Below the pieces are notes generated by a model. That model was not told where the DNA came from. It made no database searches and saw only the letters and a program-made list of their open reading frames with translations. Shown piece by piece: positions 1-7,850 of a DNA stretch of 24,850 nt (position 1 is its first letter; every line of letters begins with the position of its first letter). The position numbers and the translations under genes are program-made. This DNA comes from GCA-002727735 sp036159515 (GTDB lineage Bacteria; Bacteroidota; Bacteroidia; Flavobacteriales_D; Parvicellaceae): NCBI GenBank assembly GCA_036159515.1, contig JAYYEV010000064.1, forward strand, positions 1 through 24,850. The letters run 5' to 3'.

Positions 1-307
1 CTAACTCTTTAGTTTTAAAAATAGCTTCCTGGGGTATTTCGTTTTTGAAATACTTTGTAGGTAAAAATCGCAATCTATATTTAACAGCAATGGATCTTAT
101 GGCATCAATATCATACACATCCTTTTCATTAAAATTCACTAAATCCGTATTGTACTCTGCTGAGGCACATCGGTTTAGATTTTTTTGAATGGATAACTCT
201 AATTTTTGATCATTTAAAAGTTGTTCATTAACCAGTTCAAGTAGTTGATTTTCTTGTTTGGATTGAACAAACTCAAGTTCTTTTTTGATATTAATGTTAC
301 TTAACAT
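1..307 (-). CDS. unrecognised protein, N-terminal 102 residues (cut by window edge)
   Basis: An open frame starts at the ATG read from 307 down to 305 and runs off the left end of the window without a stop, so only the N-terminus is present. The first ~45 residues are rich in Gln, Glu, Asn, Leu and Lys and look like a helical or coiled-coil lead. They are followed by a better-structured stretch with the motifs DAIRSIAVKYRLRFL and KYFKNEIPQEAI. No signal peptide or membrane segment is visible, so a cytoplasmic location is inferred. I do not recognise the family. It lies 148 bases downstream of the TerC-family gene on the same strand, and the gap holds no clear terminator. Confidence 0.6.
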   Translation of the reverse strand, partial: MLSNINIKKELEFVQSKQENQLLELVNEQLLNDQKLELSIQKNLNRCASAEYNTDLVNFNEKDVYDIDAIRSIAVKYRLRFLPTKYFKNEIPQEAIFKTKEL

Positions 308-455
308 ATCTGATGCTTTTACAATAAAATTAATTAAAAATGAAGCTTACATGTATTTGTTTAATATAAAGATGCTAAGAGTTAAAAATTTAACATTAAT
401 TTACTATTCATGAAAAAACAAATCTCATATTCAAATTTAAGGATTGAGAATTGAA

Positions 456-1220
456 TTAACTTTTACCCTTTAGAATATTTTTTTGGTAGGTACTTTGTAC
501 TACATCAACAAGGATTAAAATCACCAAAATAAAGTAGAATGTAGTTTTATTCATAGCTGTAATAGCATGGCCAAAAATTTTGAGATGAGCTTGATGTCCT
601 CCATCAGAAATGAGCATAATTCCCACCAAGAAAAGGATAAATAAACCTAGCACTTCATACATTCTGTTTTTTTGTAAAAATTCAGCCACTTTATTAGATG
701 CTATTATCATCAATATTCCACCTGTAATGATAGCAATTGCAATAACCCAATTGTTTTCTGTAAGTGCCATAGCACTTAAAATAGAATCAAAGGAGAAAAC
801 TAAGTTCATAAATACAATCATAAAAATGGCCTTGCTCGTACTCACCTTTTGAGTTGAGGTTTCTGTATGTTCAAATGTAATCATGTGCCAAATTTCTTTT
901 ATGGAGGTATAAAGAATAAATACTCCACCTAACAAAATGATTAAACTTTCTAGATTCATTTGGGCTGAAACATAAGTATTAGAAAAAATTAGAATAGGCT
1001 CCCCGAATGAGGCAATTAAATTAATAAGAATAAATAAAAGGAGTAATCTCAAAATTATAGCAATTCCAATTCCAATTTTTCTGACTTTAGCTTGTTTATC
1101 CTTTGGTGCTTTTTTGGATTCCAAAGCGATGTATAGTAAATTGTCAAATCCTAAAACTGCTTGTAGAGCAATGAGCATTATAAGTGTCCCAGCTAAAGAT
1201 AGTATAGTTTCAAATTCCAT
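456..1220 (-). CDS. TerC family integral membrane protein
   Basis: The 254-residue product is strongly hydrophobic with about seven predicted membrane segments (roughly 8-28, 48-72, 92-108, 130-150, 158-175, 188-205 and 225-242). It carries the two family signatures in pseudo-symmetric halves: GFDNLLYIALES near residues 24-35, with D26, and MNLVFSFDSILSAMAL at 138-153, with D145. These acidic residues in membrane segments are typical of TerC proteins. Characterised relatives such as Alx and TerC of enterics and YceF/YkoY of Bacillus act in manganese export or metalation of exported proteins; others are linked to tellurite resistance. The exact ion here is inference. A 51-residue gene ends 39 bases upstream on the same strand and carries a Fur-box-like site, so metal-dependent control of the pair is possible. 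Confidence 0.9.
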   Translation of the reverse strand: MEFETILSLAGTLIMLIALQAVLGFDNLLYIALESKKAPKDKQAKVRKIGIGIAIILRLLLLFILINLIASFGEPILIFSNTYVSAQMNLESLIILLGGVFILYTSIKEIWHMITFEHTETSTQKVSTSKAIFMIVFMNLVFSFDSILSAMALTENNWVIAIAIITGGILMIIASNKVAEFLQKNRMYEVLGLFILFLVGIMLISDGGHQAHLKIFGHAITAMNKTTFYFILVILILVDVVQSTYQKNILKGKS

Positions 1221-1259
1221 TTTTTTGACTTTGAAACGAATATAATTATTAAATACTAA

Positions 1260-1415
1260 CTATTTGATTTCGCCTTCAAGTTGCTCTATTTTCAACCATA
1301 CTTCGGTGGCATGAGAAGTTAATAAGGACTTGAAATGAATACTTGAGTAGGGGAGTTTATAAATTTTATTCATCAAATGATTATGATACTTCTTTAGTTT
1401 GATAACCTCTTCCAT
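1260..1415 (-). CDS. small basic hypothetical protein, 51 residues
   Basis: A complete short frame runs from the ATG at 1415-1413 to TAG at 1262-1260. An in-frame ATG at 1424 would add three residues (MNS), and an in-frame stop lies just above that. The product begins MEEVIKLKKYHNHLMNKIY and ends LKIEQLEGEIK. It is rich in Lys, His and Leu, has no signal peptide or membrane segment, and is likely helical. I do not recognise it. It looks real rather than random because it fills most of an otherwise empty 270-base gap, is on the same strand as TerC 39 bases downstream, and has a palindromic operator-like site directly at its start. The His-rich N-terminal part might bind metal, but that is speculation. 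Confidence 0.5.
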   Translation of the reverse strand: MEEVIKLKKYHNHLMNKIYKLPYSSIHFKSLLTSHATEVWLKIEQLEGEIK

Positions 1416-1424
1416 AGAATTCAT

Positions 1425-1439
1425 AAATAATGATTATCA
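1425..1439 (-). promoter_or_regulatory. Fur-box-like palindrome upstream of the 51-residue gene and TerC
   Basis: Read on the minus strand the site is TGATAATCATTATTT, matching the 7-1-7 Fur consensus TGATAATNATTATCA at all but the last two positions. It ends immediately before the alternative ATG at 1424 and nine bases before the preferred ATG at 1415, a position where a bound repressor would block expression. The Fur family includes iron (Fur), manganese (Mur) and zinc (Zur) sensors with similar boxes. In AT-rich DNA such matches also occur by chance, so the call rests mainly on its placement. Confidence 0.35.
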
Positions 1440-1493
1440 TACAAATATCAAATGATTACATTATTTAAATATTAACTAATTCTAAAACAAATC

Positions 1494-2396
1494 TTAAAAG
1501 TAGATTAACTTAAAATTTTTAGAGTTATTAAGAATAAAAGCGGGAAAAGGAATTTTGACAATATCAAATGGTAAAAGAAATTTCCCAAGTATAGGGTGTT
1601 TATTCTTAATTTTTGATGTATTTAGGTCTACACTAAAAATAAATTGAGATGTTCTTTTTAGGTTATTGCAATTACTTATTAAGCAATTACAAGATGAAAT
1701 TTCGGGATTGTTGTGTCCTCCTGTAAAACCATCTATACTGTATCCAAATGCAAAATCTATATAATCAAAAAGTTTGATTCTCTTGTTCCATAGTTCATTG
1801 TAGTTGAAGGTGAGCCAATATGTTTGGCCATTATAATCTTTTAAAATTTGTTGTAGTCTATTTTCACCAAGTAGAGAAGGTCTACATGATGCATACGTTG
1901 ATTTGTGGGATGAGAACTTAATTTTAAAAGGTTGATTCTTAAATTTACGTTCCTGAAAGGTGTAGAGTATAGTCCCTAATCCATTTCCTATTACATCATA
2001 AATGGAAAACCCCCACTCTGTGGAGTATCCGTCTAATAACTCAACTCCCAGCATGTATCCAAAAGTGTAAACAGAACTTTTTAAAAGCGGTTTTTTGATG
2101 TTGTTTTTTTCAAATAAACTGTGGCTTATCTTATTGAGTTGATATGAGGTACAAGCATGACCTATTTTATCCATACCGTTCCATTCTTTGAGATCGTCAA
2201 AAAAATGAAAATCTGATCTTGCGTAATTTTTATACCAAACTTCATTGATGCCAACTAATGAAATGACAGCCGCTGATGGAACACCAATATTGATGATTTT
2301 TATTATTGTCTTACTTGAATCAGTTTGAGATGTGGCGTATAATAGATTTTTATTTAAAATAAGTGAGATTGCTATTAGAAATAAGACTCTAGTCAT
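1494..2396 (-). CDS. DUF2279 family exported protein
   Basis: The 300-residue product begins with a hydrophobic signal-like segment (residues 4-20) followed by a second hydrophobic stretch at about 35-50. The core carries the DUF2279 pattern: FDDLKEWNGMDKIGHACTSY at 66-85, then GVELLDGYSTEWGFSIYDVI at 117-136 followed by GNGLG. These conserved Asp, His, Glu and Trp residues define the family, also seen in YfiM-like lipoproteins; no biochemical function is established to my knowledge. The C-terminal half has alternating aromatic residues and may be strand-rich. The location is inferred to be the cell envelope. It starts one base after the stop of the predicted barrel protein upstream, indicating one transcript with it and probably with the E1 enzyme. 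Confidence 0.85.
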   Translation of the reverse strand: MTRVLFLIAISLILNKNLLYATSQTDSSKTIIKIINIGVPSAAVISLVGINEVWYKNYARSDFHFFDDLKEWNGMDKIGHACTSYQLNKISHSLFEKNNIKKPLLKSSVYTFGYMLGVELLDGYSTEWGFSIYDVIGNGLGTILYTFQERKFKNQPFKIKFSSHKSTYASCRPSLLGENRLQQILKDYNGQTYWLTFNYNELWNKRIKLFDYIDFAFGYSIDGFTGGHNNPEISSCNCLISNCNNLKRTSQFIFSVDLNTSKIKNKHPILGKFLLPFDIVKIPFPAFILNNSKNFKLIYF

Positions 2397-2397
2397 A

Positions 2398-3249
2398 TTA
2401 TTCTTTCATCCAAATCATTCTGGCAAATGCAGTATGTTGTAATCCCCAAGGACTGAGGTTCACTAAAAAATTTGATTGAGCAAAATAGCCTTGATATCCA
2501 AATGATAACATAATGTTTTCAGCCATATCCAATGTAAGTACAAGTCCACTCCCTCCTCCTATTCCAAATCCACCGGGGTTATTGTTCCCAGCTGTGTTAG
2601 TGAGGTTGGCAGGTATATGATTTACGGTGTGTGCCTGATTAACCCCGTCTAAATATATTTCATTATTTATTAGAGTGACTTGATTAAGTTGAAGTTCAAA
2701 AGGAATACCTAGGTGAAAATCATCTTCATTGATAAAATCCAAGACTACTCCTAAGTTAAATAAATTTCGTCTTTCTCTACCTCTTACGGAAATAATAACT
2801 GGAGATGTGAAATTAGCATCACCTGGATTATAAATTGCATCAACAACTTGTGATGTGCCGGTTACATTGATATCCGCCAAATTGTAATCTAAATAATATT
2901 TGAATTTAGGGTGGTGTTTACCCACATGTATTCCAATTAAAAAACCTGGATTATAGCTCATTTCGGCAGGGACAGCATCGTTATCAATTACCCAGTTTCC
3001 CATTCCTCCAAATTGAGTGTCAAGGAAATTAATTCCCGATATGTATCTGTAGTTAGGACTATTTCTATTTAACATGATTTCTAGAGATGAAGCCACGTAT
3101 GTATGTGCATCATAAAGAATGCTTGTGTTGTTATTGGCAATGTAAGTTCCAATATTGAATCCATATTCCAAATGGTCCTTTTTGACATAAAACTGACTAA
3201 AAGCATTCACCGAAAAGGATATCAGGGAAAAAAAAGTTAAAAATCTCAT
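2398..3249 (-). CDS. predicted outer-membrane beta-barrel protein
   Basis: The 283-residue protein starts with a signal peptide (MRFLTFFSLISFSVNAFSQ, likely cleaved around residues 16-19). The mature part consists of alternating hydrophobic and polar residues with many Gly, Asn, Phe and Tyr, and it ends with an aromatic-rich strand near the C-terminus (FARMIWM). It contains a Gly/Asn-rich linker (NNNPGGFGIGGGSG) near residue 225-237. This composition fits an outer-membrane barrel of the kind common in Bacteroidota, but no specific family motif was recognised. Its start codon directly abuts the stop codon of the E1 gene (no bases between), and its own stop is one base before the DUF2279 start, so the three are probably cotranscribed. 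Confidence 0.6.
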   Translation of the reverse strand: MRFLTFFSLISFSVNAFSQFYVKKDHLEYGFNIGTYIANNNTSILYDAHTYVASSLEIMLNRNSPNYRYISGINFLDTQFGGMGNWVIDNDAVPAEMSYNPGFLIGIHVGKHHPKFKYYLDYNLADINVTGTSQVVDAIYNPGDANFTSPVIISVRGRERRNLFNLGVVLDFINEDDFHLGIPFELQLNQVTLINNEIYLDGVNQAHTVNHIPANLTNTAGNNNPGGFGIGGGSGLVLTLDMAENIMLSFGYQGYFAQSNFLVNLSPWGLQHTAFARMIWMKE

Positions 3250-5205
3250 CTAATATTTTACTAATTGGTCTATTTTTTCTTCTAATTCAGATAAAGGTAA
3301 GAATTGATTTTCTAATTCTATCGCAAATGGAACGGGTGTATCCATGCTAGCACAGCGTAGAACAGGTGCATCTAAATCTTCAAAGCAGTATTCGTTTATT
3401 AAAGCAGATAGTTCGCCGCCAATTCCTCCTGTTAAACAATCCTCATGTAAAATAAGCACTTTATTAGTCTTTTTCACGGTCTTAAATATGCTTTCCTTAT
3501 CAAGTGGAAGAAGTGTTCTCAAATCTAATATGTCAGCTTTTACATTAAGTTTTTTTGTGGCGGATTTTGCCCAATGAACCCCCATGCCGTACGTTATGAT
3601 GGATAAATCTTCTCCTTCTTCCACTAGTTTAGCTACACCAATTGGAGTTGTGTAATAGTCACTGCTTACTTCACCGCTTAAGCTTCTGTATAGTGCTTTA
3701 TGTTCAAATACCATAACAGGGTTTGGATCCTCAATAGCGGCAAGTAGAAGCCCTTTAGCATCAGAGGGATTTGACGGATAAACAATCTTTAGACCTGGAG
3801 TGTGAAAAAACCAAGCTTCGTTGCTTTGTGAGTGAAATGGACCGGCTCCAACTCCTGCCCCGGTAGGCATCCTAACCACCACATCTGCATTTTCACCCCA
3901 ACGATAATGTAGTTTGGCTAAATTGTTTACGATTTGATTAAATCCTACGGTCACAAAATCGGCAAATTGCATCTCCATAATGGCTTTTTTCCCTCTAATA
4001 GAAAGTCCAAGAGCTGCACCTACAATGGCTGATTCACACAATGGAGTATTCCTTACTCTGTCCTTTCCATATTTCTCTACCATTCCTTCAGTGGCCTTGA
4101 ATACTCCTCCGTACTCTGCTATATCTTGGCCCATAATGACTAATTCGGGAAACTTATCAAGAGCTTGATCTATACCATCTTTAATGGCATCTATTAATCT
4201 TTTCTCAGTTTTGTTTTTGTGTTCCTTGATTTCAGTTATCTGTGTATGTGAGGCGTAGATATCTTTGATTTCTTTGGACTGATCAGGGGTTATTTTTGGT
4301 GCTTTTTCCGCTCTTTTCCATGCCTCACTAATTTCCTTTTTTAATTGAAATTTTATTTCCTCAACTTCACTCTTTTTAAGTAGTTTTTCATTTAATATCT
4401 TTTCTTCAAAATGAGCAATGGGATCTTTTTGACTCCATTTCTCTTGTAACCCTTCAGGATAATATTTAGTTCCTGAAGCTTCTTCATGTCCGCGCATTCT
4501 AAATGAGATTGCTTCTACAAGAAAAGGTTCAGATTTTACTTTTTGTTTTTCTTTTATTTCGCTGATAACTTGGAATACCTCGTCCACTTTATTCCCATCA
4601 ATCTGAACAGTTTCCATTCCATATCCAATACCTTTATCTATGAATTGTTTACAATTAAATTGTTCCTTAGACGGTGTAGATAATCCCCATTGATTGTTTT
4701 CAACTACAAAAATCACTGGTAATTGCCATACGGATGCTACATTTAAGGCTTCATGAAAGTCGCCTTCGCTTGCTCCACCATCTCCTGAAAATACAAGTAC
4801 TGATCGATTGGTTTTTTCTAATTTTTCAGCAAGAGCTATTCCACAAGCTATTCCTAGTTGTGGACCTAAATGCGATATCATGCCCACAATTTTATGGGTA
4901 ATGGAACCAAAATGAAAAGATCTATCCCTACCTTGAGTAAAACCATCTAACTTTCCTTGAAATTGACAAAATAGTTGATATAAATCCACATTTCTAGATG
5001 TAAAAACACCTAGATTTCTATGCATTGGTAATATGAACTCATCTTTATCCATAGCACATGTAGTCCCAACAGAAATAGCTTCTTGTCCAAAACCAGAAAA
5101 CCATTTAGAAATTTTACCTTGTCTAAGAAGAATGAGCATCTTTTCTTCTATTAATCTAGGAAGAATTAGCTTTTTATAGATGTCAATTCGTTTGTTTTTC
5201 TCCAT
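3250..5205 (-). CDS. 2-oxoacid dehydrogenase E1 component, fused alpha and beta subunits
   Basis: The 651-residue protein joins the two E1 subunits that are separate in many bacteria. Residues ~5-310 are the alpha part, with the thiamine diphosphate motif starting GDGGASEGD at 141 and ending in NN at 170-171, and a loop RMRGHEEASG at 236-245. Residues ~333-651 are the beta part, with MGQDIAEYGGVF at 358-369, the catalytic-type Glu in LCESAIVGAALG (E391) and the HSQ segment at 458-460. The enzyme decarboxylates a 2-oxoacid and passes the acyl group to the lipoyl domain of an E2 partner, which is not in the window. Such fusions are common in Bacteroidota and are usually annotated as branched-chain (2-oxoisovalerate) or pyruvate dehydrogenase E1; substrate choice cannot be decided here. 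It heads a tight minus-strand cluster. Confidence 0.93.
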   Translation of the reverse strand: MEKNKRIDIYKKLILPRLIEEKMLILLRQGKISKWFSGFGQEAISVGTTCAMDKDEFILPMHRNLGVFTSRNVDLYQLFCQFQGKLDGFTQGRDRSFHFGSITHKIVGMISHLGPQLGIACGIALAEKLEKTNRSVLVFSGDGGASEGDFHEALNVASVWQLPVIFVVENNQWGLSTPSKEQFNCKQFIDKGIGYGMETVQIDGNKVDEVFQVISEIKEKQKVKSEPFLVEAISFRMRGHEEASGTKYYPEGLQEKWSQKDPIAHFEEKILNEKLLKKSEVEEIKFQLKKEISEAWKRAEKAPKITPDQSKEIKDIYASHTQITEIKEHKNKTEKRLIDAIKDGIDQALDKFPELVIMGQDIAEYGGVFKATEGMVEKYGKDRVRNTPLCESAIVGAALGLSIRGKKAIMEMQFADFVTVGFNQIVNNLAKLHYRWGENADVVVRMPTGAGVGAGPFHSQSNEAWFFHTPGLKIVYPSNPSDAKGLLLAAIEDPNPVMVFEHKALYRSLSGEVSSDYYTTPIGVAKLVEEGEDLSIITYGMGVHWAKSATKKLNVKADILDLRTLLPLDKESIFKTVKKTNKVLILHEDCLTGGIGGELSALINEYCFEDLDAPVLRCASMDTPVPFAIELENQFLPLSELEEKIDQLVKY

Positions 5206-5272
5206 TTGATAAAAAGTGTGATAAAAGGGTACGAAAAGTGAGGTATGATTTGTTTTTTAGATTAAAATCAAT

Positions 5273-5294
5273 CAAATGTATTAATATATGTTTG
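5273..5294. promoter_or_regulatory. candidate divergent -7 promoter elements
   Basis: The 168-base divergent gap between the E1 gene and the T9SS cargo gene contains two matches to the Bacteroidota -7 element TAnnTTTG: TACATTTG on the minus strand (5280-5273, pointing to E1) and TATGTTTG on the plus strand (5287-5294, pointing to the secreted protein). They lie 68 and 79 bases from their start codons. Neither has a TTG at the expected -33 spacing, and the motif is short, so the call is weak. Confidence 0.28.
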
Positions 5295-5373
5295 GTGAGA
5301 GTTACTTATTACCTAAATAATTTGAAAAAAATGATAAATTAAAGTAAATTCGCCATCTTAATTTTAGAGCTAA

Positions 5374-7827
5374 ATGACCAAGAAATTATTATACCTTTTA
5401 ACCTTAACTGTTTTCACCCTTTCATACCAAAATCAAGTTAAAGCTTCTCATTTAGCGGGTGGTGACTTTAAAGTAACTATGGTCAATAACGGAACATCTA
5501 CTAGCTCTTATGATGTTCAGTTGCGGTTATACAGGGATGATGTTAATGGAATTTCTTTACCTACTCAAGTTACTATTGGAATTTATCAAATAGGTACAAA
5601 TAACTTGGTAACTTGTAAAACATTGTATGAGACTGGTGCATCTTTAGTCCCATTGGGTGATCCATGTTACACACCGGATCCAAATGTGGTTAGAATTGAA
5701 GAGAAAATATATCAAACTATTAGTACTGTAACTCTTCCTAATTACACTTTTGGTTATTACTTGCAGTACGAAGTATGTTGTAGGAACCAATTGGCAACTA
5801 ATTTAGCTACTCCAACAAGTGACGGAATTACCATTTTTGCTATCATACCTGATCCTGGTTTAGGTCAAAATTCTACTCCAGATTTTGGTAATTATCCAAA
5901 TGATGCTTACTTCTGTGTTAACAATATAAAACAATTTACTTATCCTGTAACTGATCCTGATGGAGATCAATTGGTTTTCTCTCTAGTTGCTCCTTTAGAT
6001 GAAGCAACAGGTTTTGGTACATGTAGTAATTCATCTCCTGGTTCAGGTGCTTATCCATTTTATCCAGATTGTGTATTTTCTACTGGATTTAGTGCAGCTA
6101 ACATGATCGGAGGGCCACCTAATTATCCTGCCATGTCAATTGATGCCAATACGGGTGAAATTACGGCTGCACCTACCCAACAGGGTTTTTATGCTTTTGC
6201 TGTAAGGGTTGAAGAATACCGAAATGGAGTGAAGATAGGAGAAGTGAGAAGAGAACTACAGTATGCGGCACTACCTTGTCAAGTTAGTATCCCACCCACA
6301 TTAACACTAAACGATAGTTCTGCAGTTACATCTACCCAAAATTCAAATGTTGATTCGATTAGTGTTGGGGTTTATGTTGACGACAGTATTTGCTTGGATT
6401 TAGAAATTGGAGTAAATGACCCTTCTGATTCGTTGTATGCATTTTTAACATCTTCTGAATTTGATTTGTTAAATAATTATGTTGCACCGGTACCTTTTAA
6501 CGTAATAAGTCCTAACAATTCATGTACTTATGTTTTTAATATGTACGATTCATTTGGAGATGGTTGGAACGGTGCATCTGTTGACATCTCTGTAAATGGA
6601 ATCATATCACATTCCAGTGTGGGCAGTTCATTTACCACTGGTAGCTCGTCTTCATACAACCTAATAGTATCCAACGGTGATATCATTTCCATACCAAGTG
6701 GAAACTGGGCAAGTGGATCATGGGATTCTGAAATAAGCTGGGATATACAGGATTATAATGGAACTGTGATTGCCTCAGGATGTCATCCATCCTCATTTTC
6801 TTGTGTTTACAATCCGCCTACAATTACAGTTACATGTCCTTCATCAAGTACTACTCATGCTTATTTTAATTGGAATAATTCGGCTGATAGTATATTTTTT
6901 AATATTTCTAACCTTACCCCTTCAGGATATATTGGAAATATTGGAAGTATATACCTGAGATACTGTTGGATGCCACCTTGCAACTTCTTAGGCGATACGT
7001 TGCAACTCGATTTGGATGCATATTCTGTTGATTGTTCTGGTTACAACCCTATAGAAGCTGATATATATGTTCATGTTGATCCGGTGCCTCAATCTACTGC
7101 TATTGATGTTCCATCTCAGGTGACTATAAGTTTAGATGACACCATGTGTATTGATTTATTTGCACAAGATACTTTAAACCCAGATGATACGTTATTTATA
7201 GAACCCTACTCTGCTAATTTTGATTTCCAAGGTACTTATGTAAGACCACAACAAGATTTTTCCGGAAGATATTATTATGAAAACTTTAATGATTCTACAG
7301 GAAATACCGTTTACATGTATGGGTACAATTACGATTCAATTACAAACATTGTATATGCAGACTCTTCTACTGTTGCTCTCCGTTATTGTTGGGTTACCGA
7401 TTGTGATTATGTTTTTCAAGAAGAATTTGATTTACTGTACACGTCATACTCCTCAGTGTGCGGATCAGATACTATACAAGCAAATTCCCATGTTGAAGTT
7501 GAAATGCCTATCGGAGTTGTAGAAGAGATTCCAAATACTTTTACACCCAATGAAGATGGGGAGAACGATTTTTATCAATTAGCAGGAGAAAATGATCCTT
7601 GTTTTGATGTGATGGAAATCAATATTTATAACAGATGGGGAAAACTGGTCTATACTTCTGACGACCCTAATTTTAGATGGGATGGGACCAATCTTAGAGG
7701 TAGAAAATGCGATACAGGTTCCTACTTAGTAATAATTAACGGCACTTTTGGAAGTACATATGATGCCAACGGTGTGCGTCAACCTAATCCTGTAAAGGAT
7801 GAATTCATGATTTACTTATTTAGGTAG
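5374..7827 (+). CDS. secreted T9SS cargo protein with gliding-motility C-terminal (type B sorting) domain
   Basis: The 817-residue protein has a signal peptide (about residues 1-24, hydrophobic core LLYLLTLTVFTL). It is followed by the start ASHLAGGDF, common in Bacteroidota surface proteins. Residues ~25-300 form an N-terminal region with a cadherin-like DPDGDQLVFSL segment. Residues ~302-710 hold two related modules, each containing a D-x-x-C-x-D-L segment and an RYCW-x-x-x-C motif (529-535 and 670-676). The first module is interrupted by a ~90-residue GDGWNGA domain (382-471). Residues ~714-817 match the gliding motility-associated/type B sorting domain: PNTFTPNEDGENDFY, INIYNRWGKLVY, then a WDG and a final strand. 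It is therefore expected to be exported by T9SS and attached to or released from the cell surface. Its ligand is unknown. Confidence 0.9.
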   Translation: MTKKLLYLLTLTVFTLSYQNQVKASHLAGGDFKVTMVNNGTSTSSYDVQLRLYRDDVNGISLPTQVTIGIYQIGTNNLVTCKTLYETGASLVPLGDPCYTPDPNVVRIEEKIYQTISTVTLPNYTFGYYLQYEVCCRNQLATNLATPTSDGITIFAIIPDPGLGQNSTPDFGNYPNDAYFCVNNIKQFTYPVTDPDGDQLVFSLVAPLDEATGFGTCSNSSPGSGAYPFYPDCVFSTGFSAANMIGGPPNYPAMSIDANTGEITAAPTQQGFYAFAVRVEEYRNGVKIGEVRRELQYAALPCQVSIPPTLTLNDSSAVTSTQNSNVDSISVGVYVDDSICLDLEIGVNDPSDSLYAFLTSSEFDLLNNYVAPVPFNVISPNNSCTYVFNMYDSFGDGWNGASVDISVNGIISHSSVGSSFTTGSSSSYNLIVSNGDIISIPSGNWASGSWDSEISWDIQDYNGTVIASGCHPSSFSCVYNPPTITVTCPSSSTTHAYFNWNNSADSIFFNISNLTPSGYIGNIGSIYLRYCWMPPCNFLGDTLQLDLDAYSVDCSGYNPIEADIYVHVDPVPQSTAIDVPSQVTISLDDTMCIDLFAQDTLNPDDTLFIEPYSANFDFQGTYVRPQQDFSGRYYYENFNDSTGNTVYMYGYNYDSITNIVYADSSTVALRYCWVTDCDYVFQEEFDLLYTSYSSVCGSDTIQANSHVEVEMPIGVVEEIPNTFTPNEDGENDFYQLAGENDPCFDVMEINIYNRWGKLVYTSDDPNFRWDGTNLRGRKCDTGSYLVIINGTFGSTYDANGVRQPNPVKDEFMIYLFR

Positions 7828-7850
7828 TTTACTTAACTGCTAGTTGGTTT

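Noticed and set aside
308..455. Gap after TerC examined for an RNA gene, terminator or promoter (TAAATTTG on the minus strand at 439-432)
   Set aside because: No stable hairpin with a U-run was seen, and the -7-like element lacks a -33 TTG and lies far from the next start.
6770..6958. 62-codon plus-strand frame within the 817-residue gene, considered as a trace of a frameshift or inserted gene near the GDGWNGA module
   Set aside because: The main reading frame continues uninterrupted with recognisable motifs (RYCW) through this region; the alternative frame is a low-complexity shadow.
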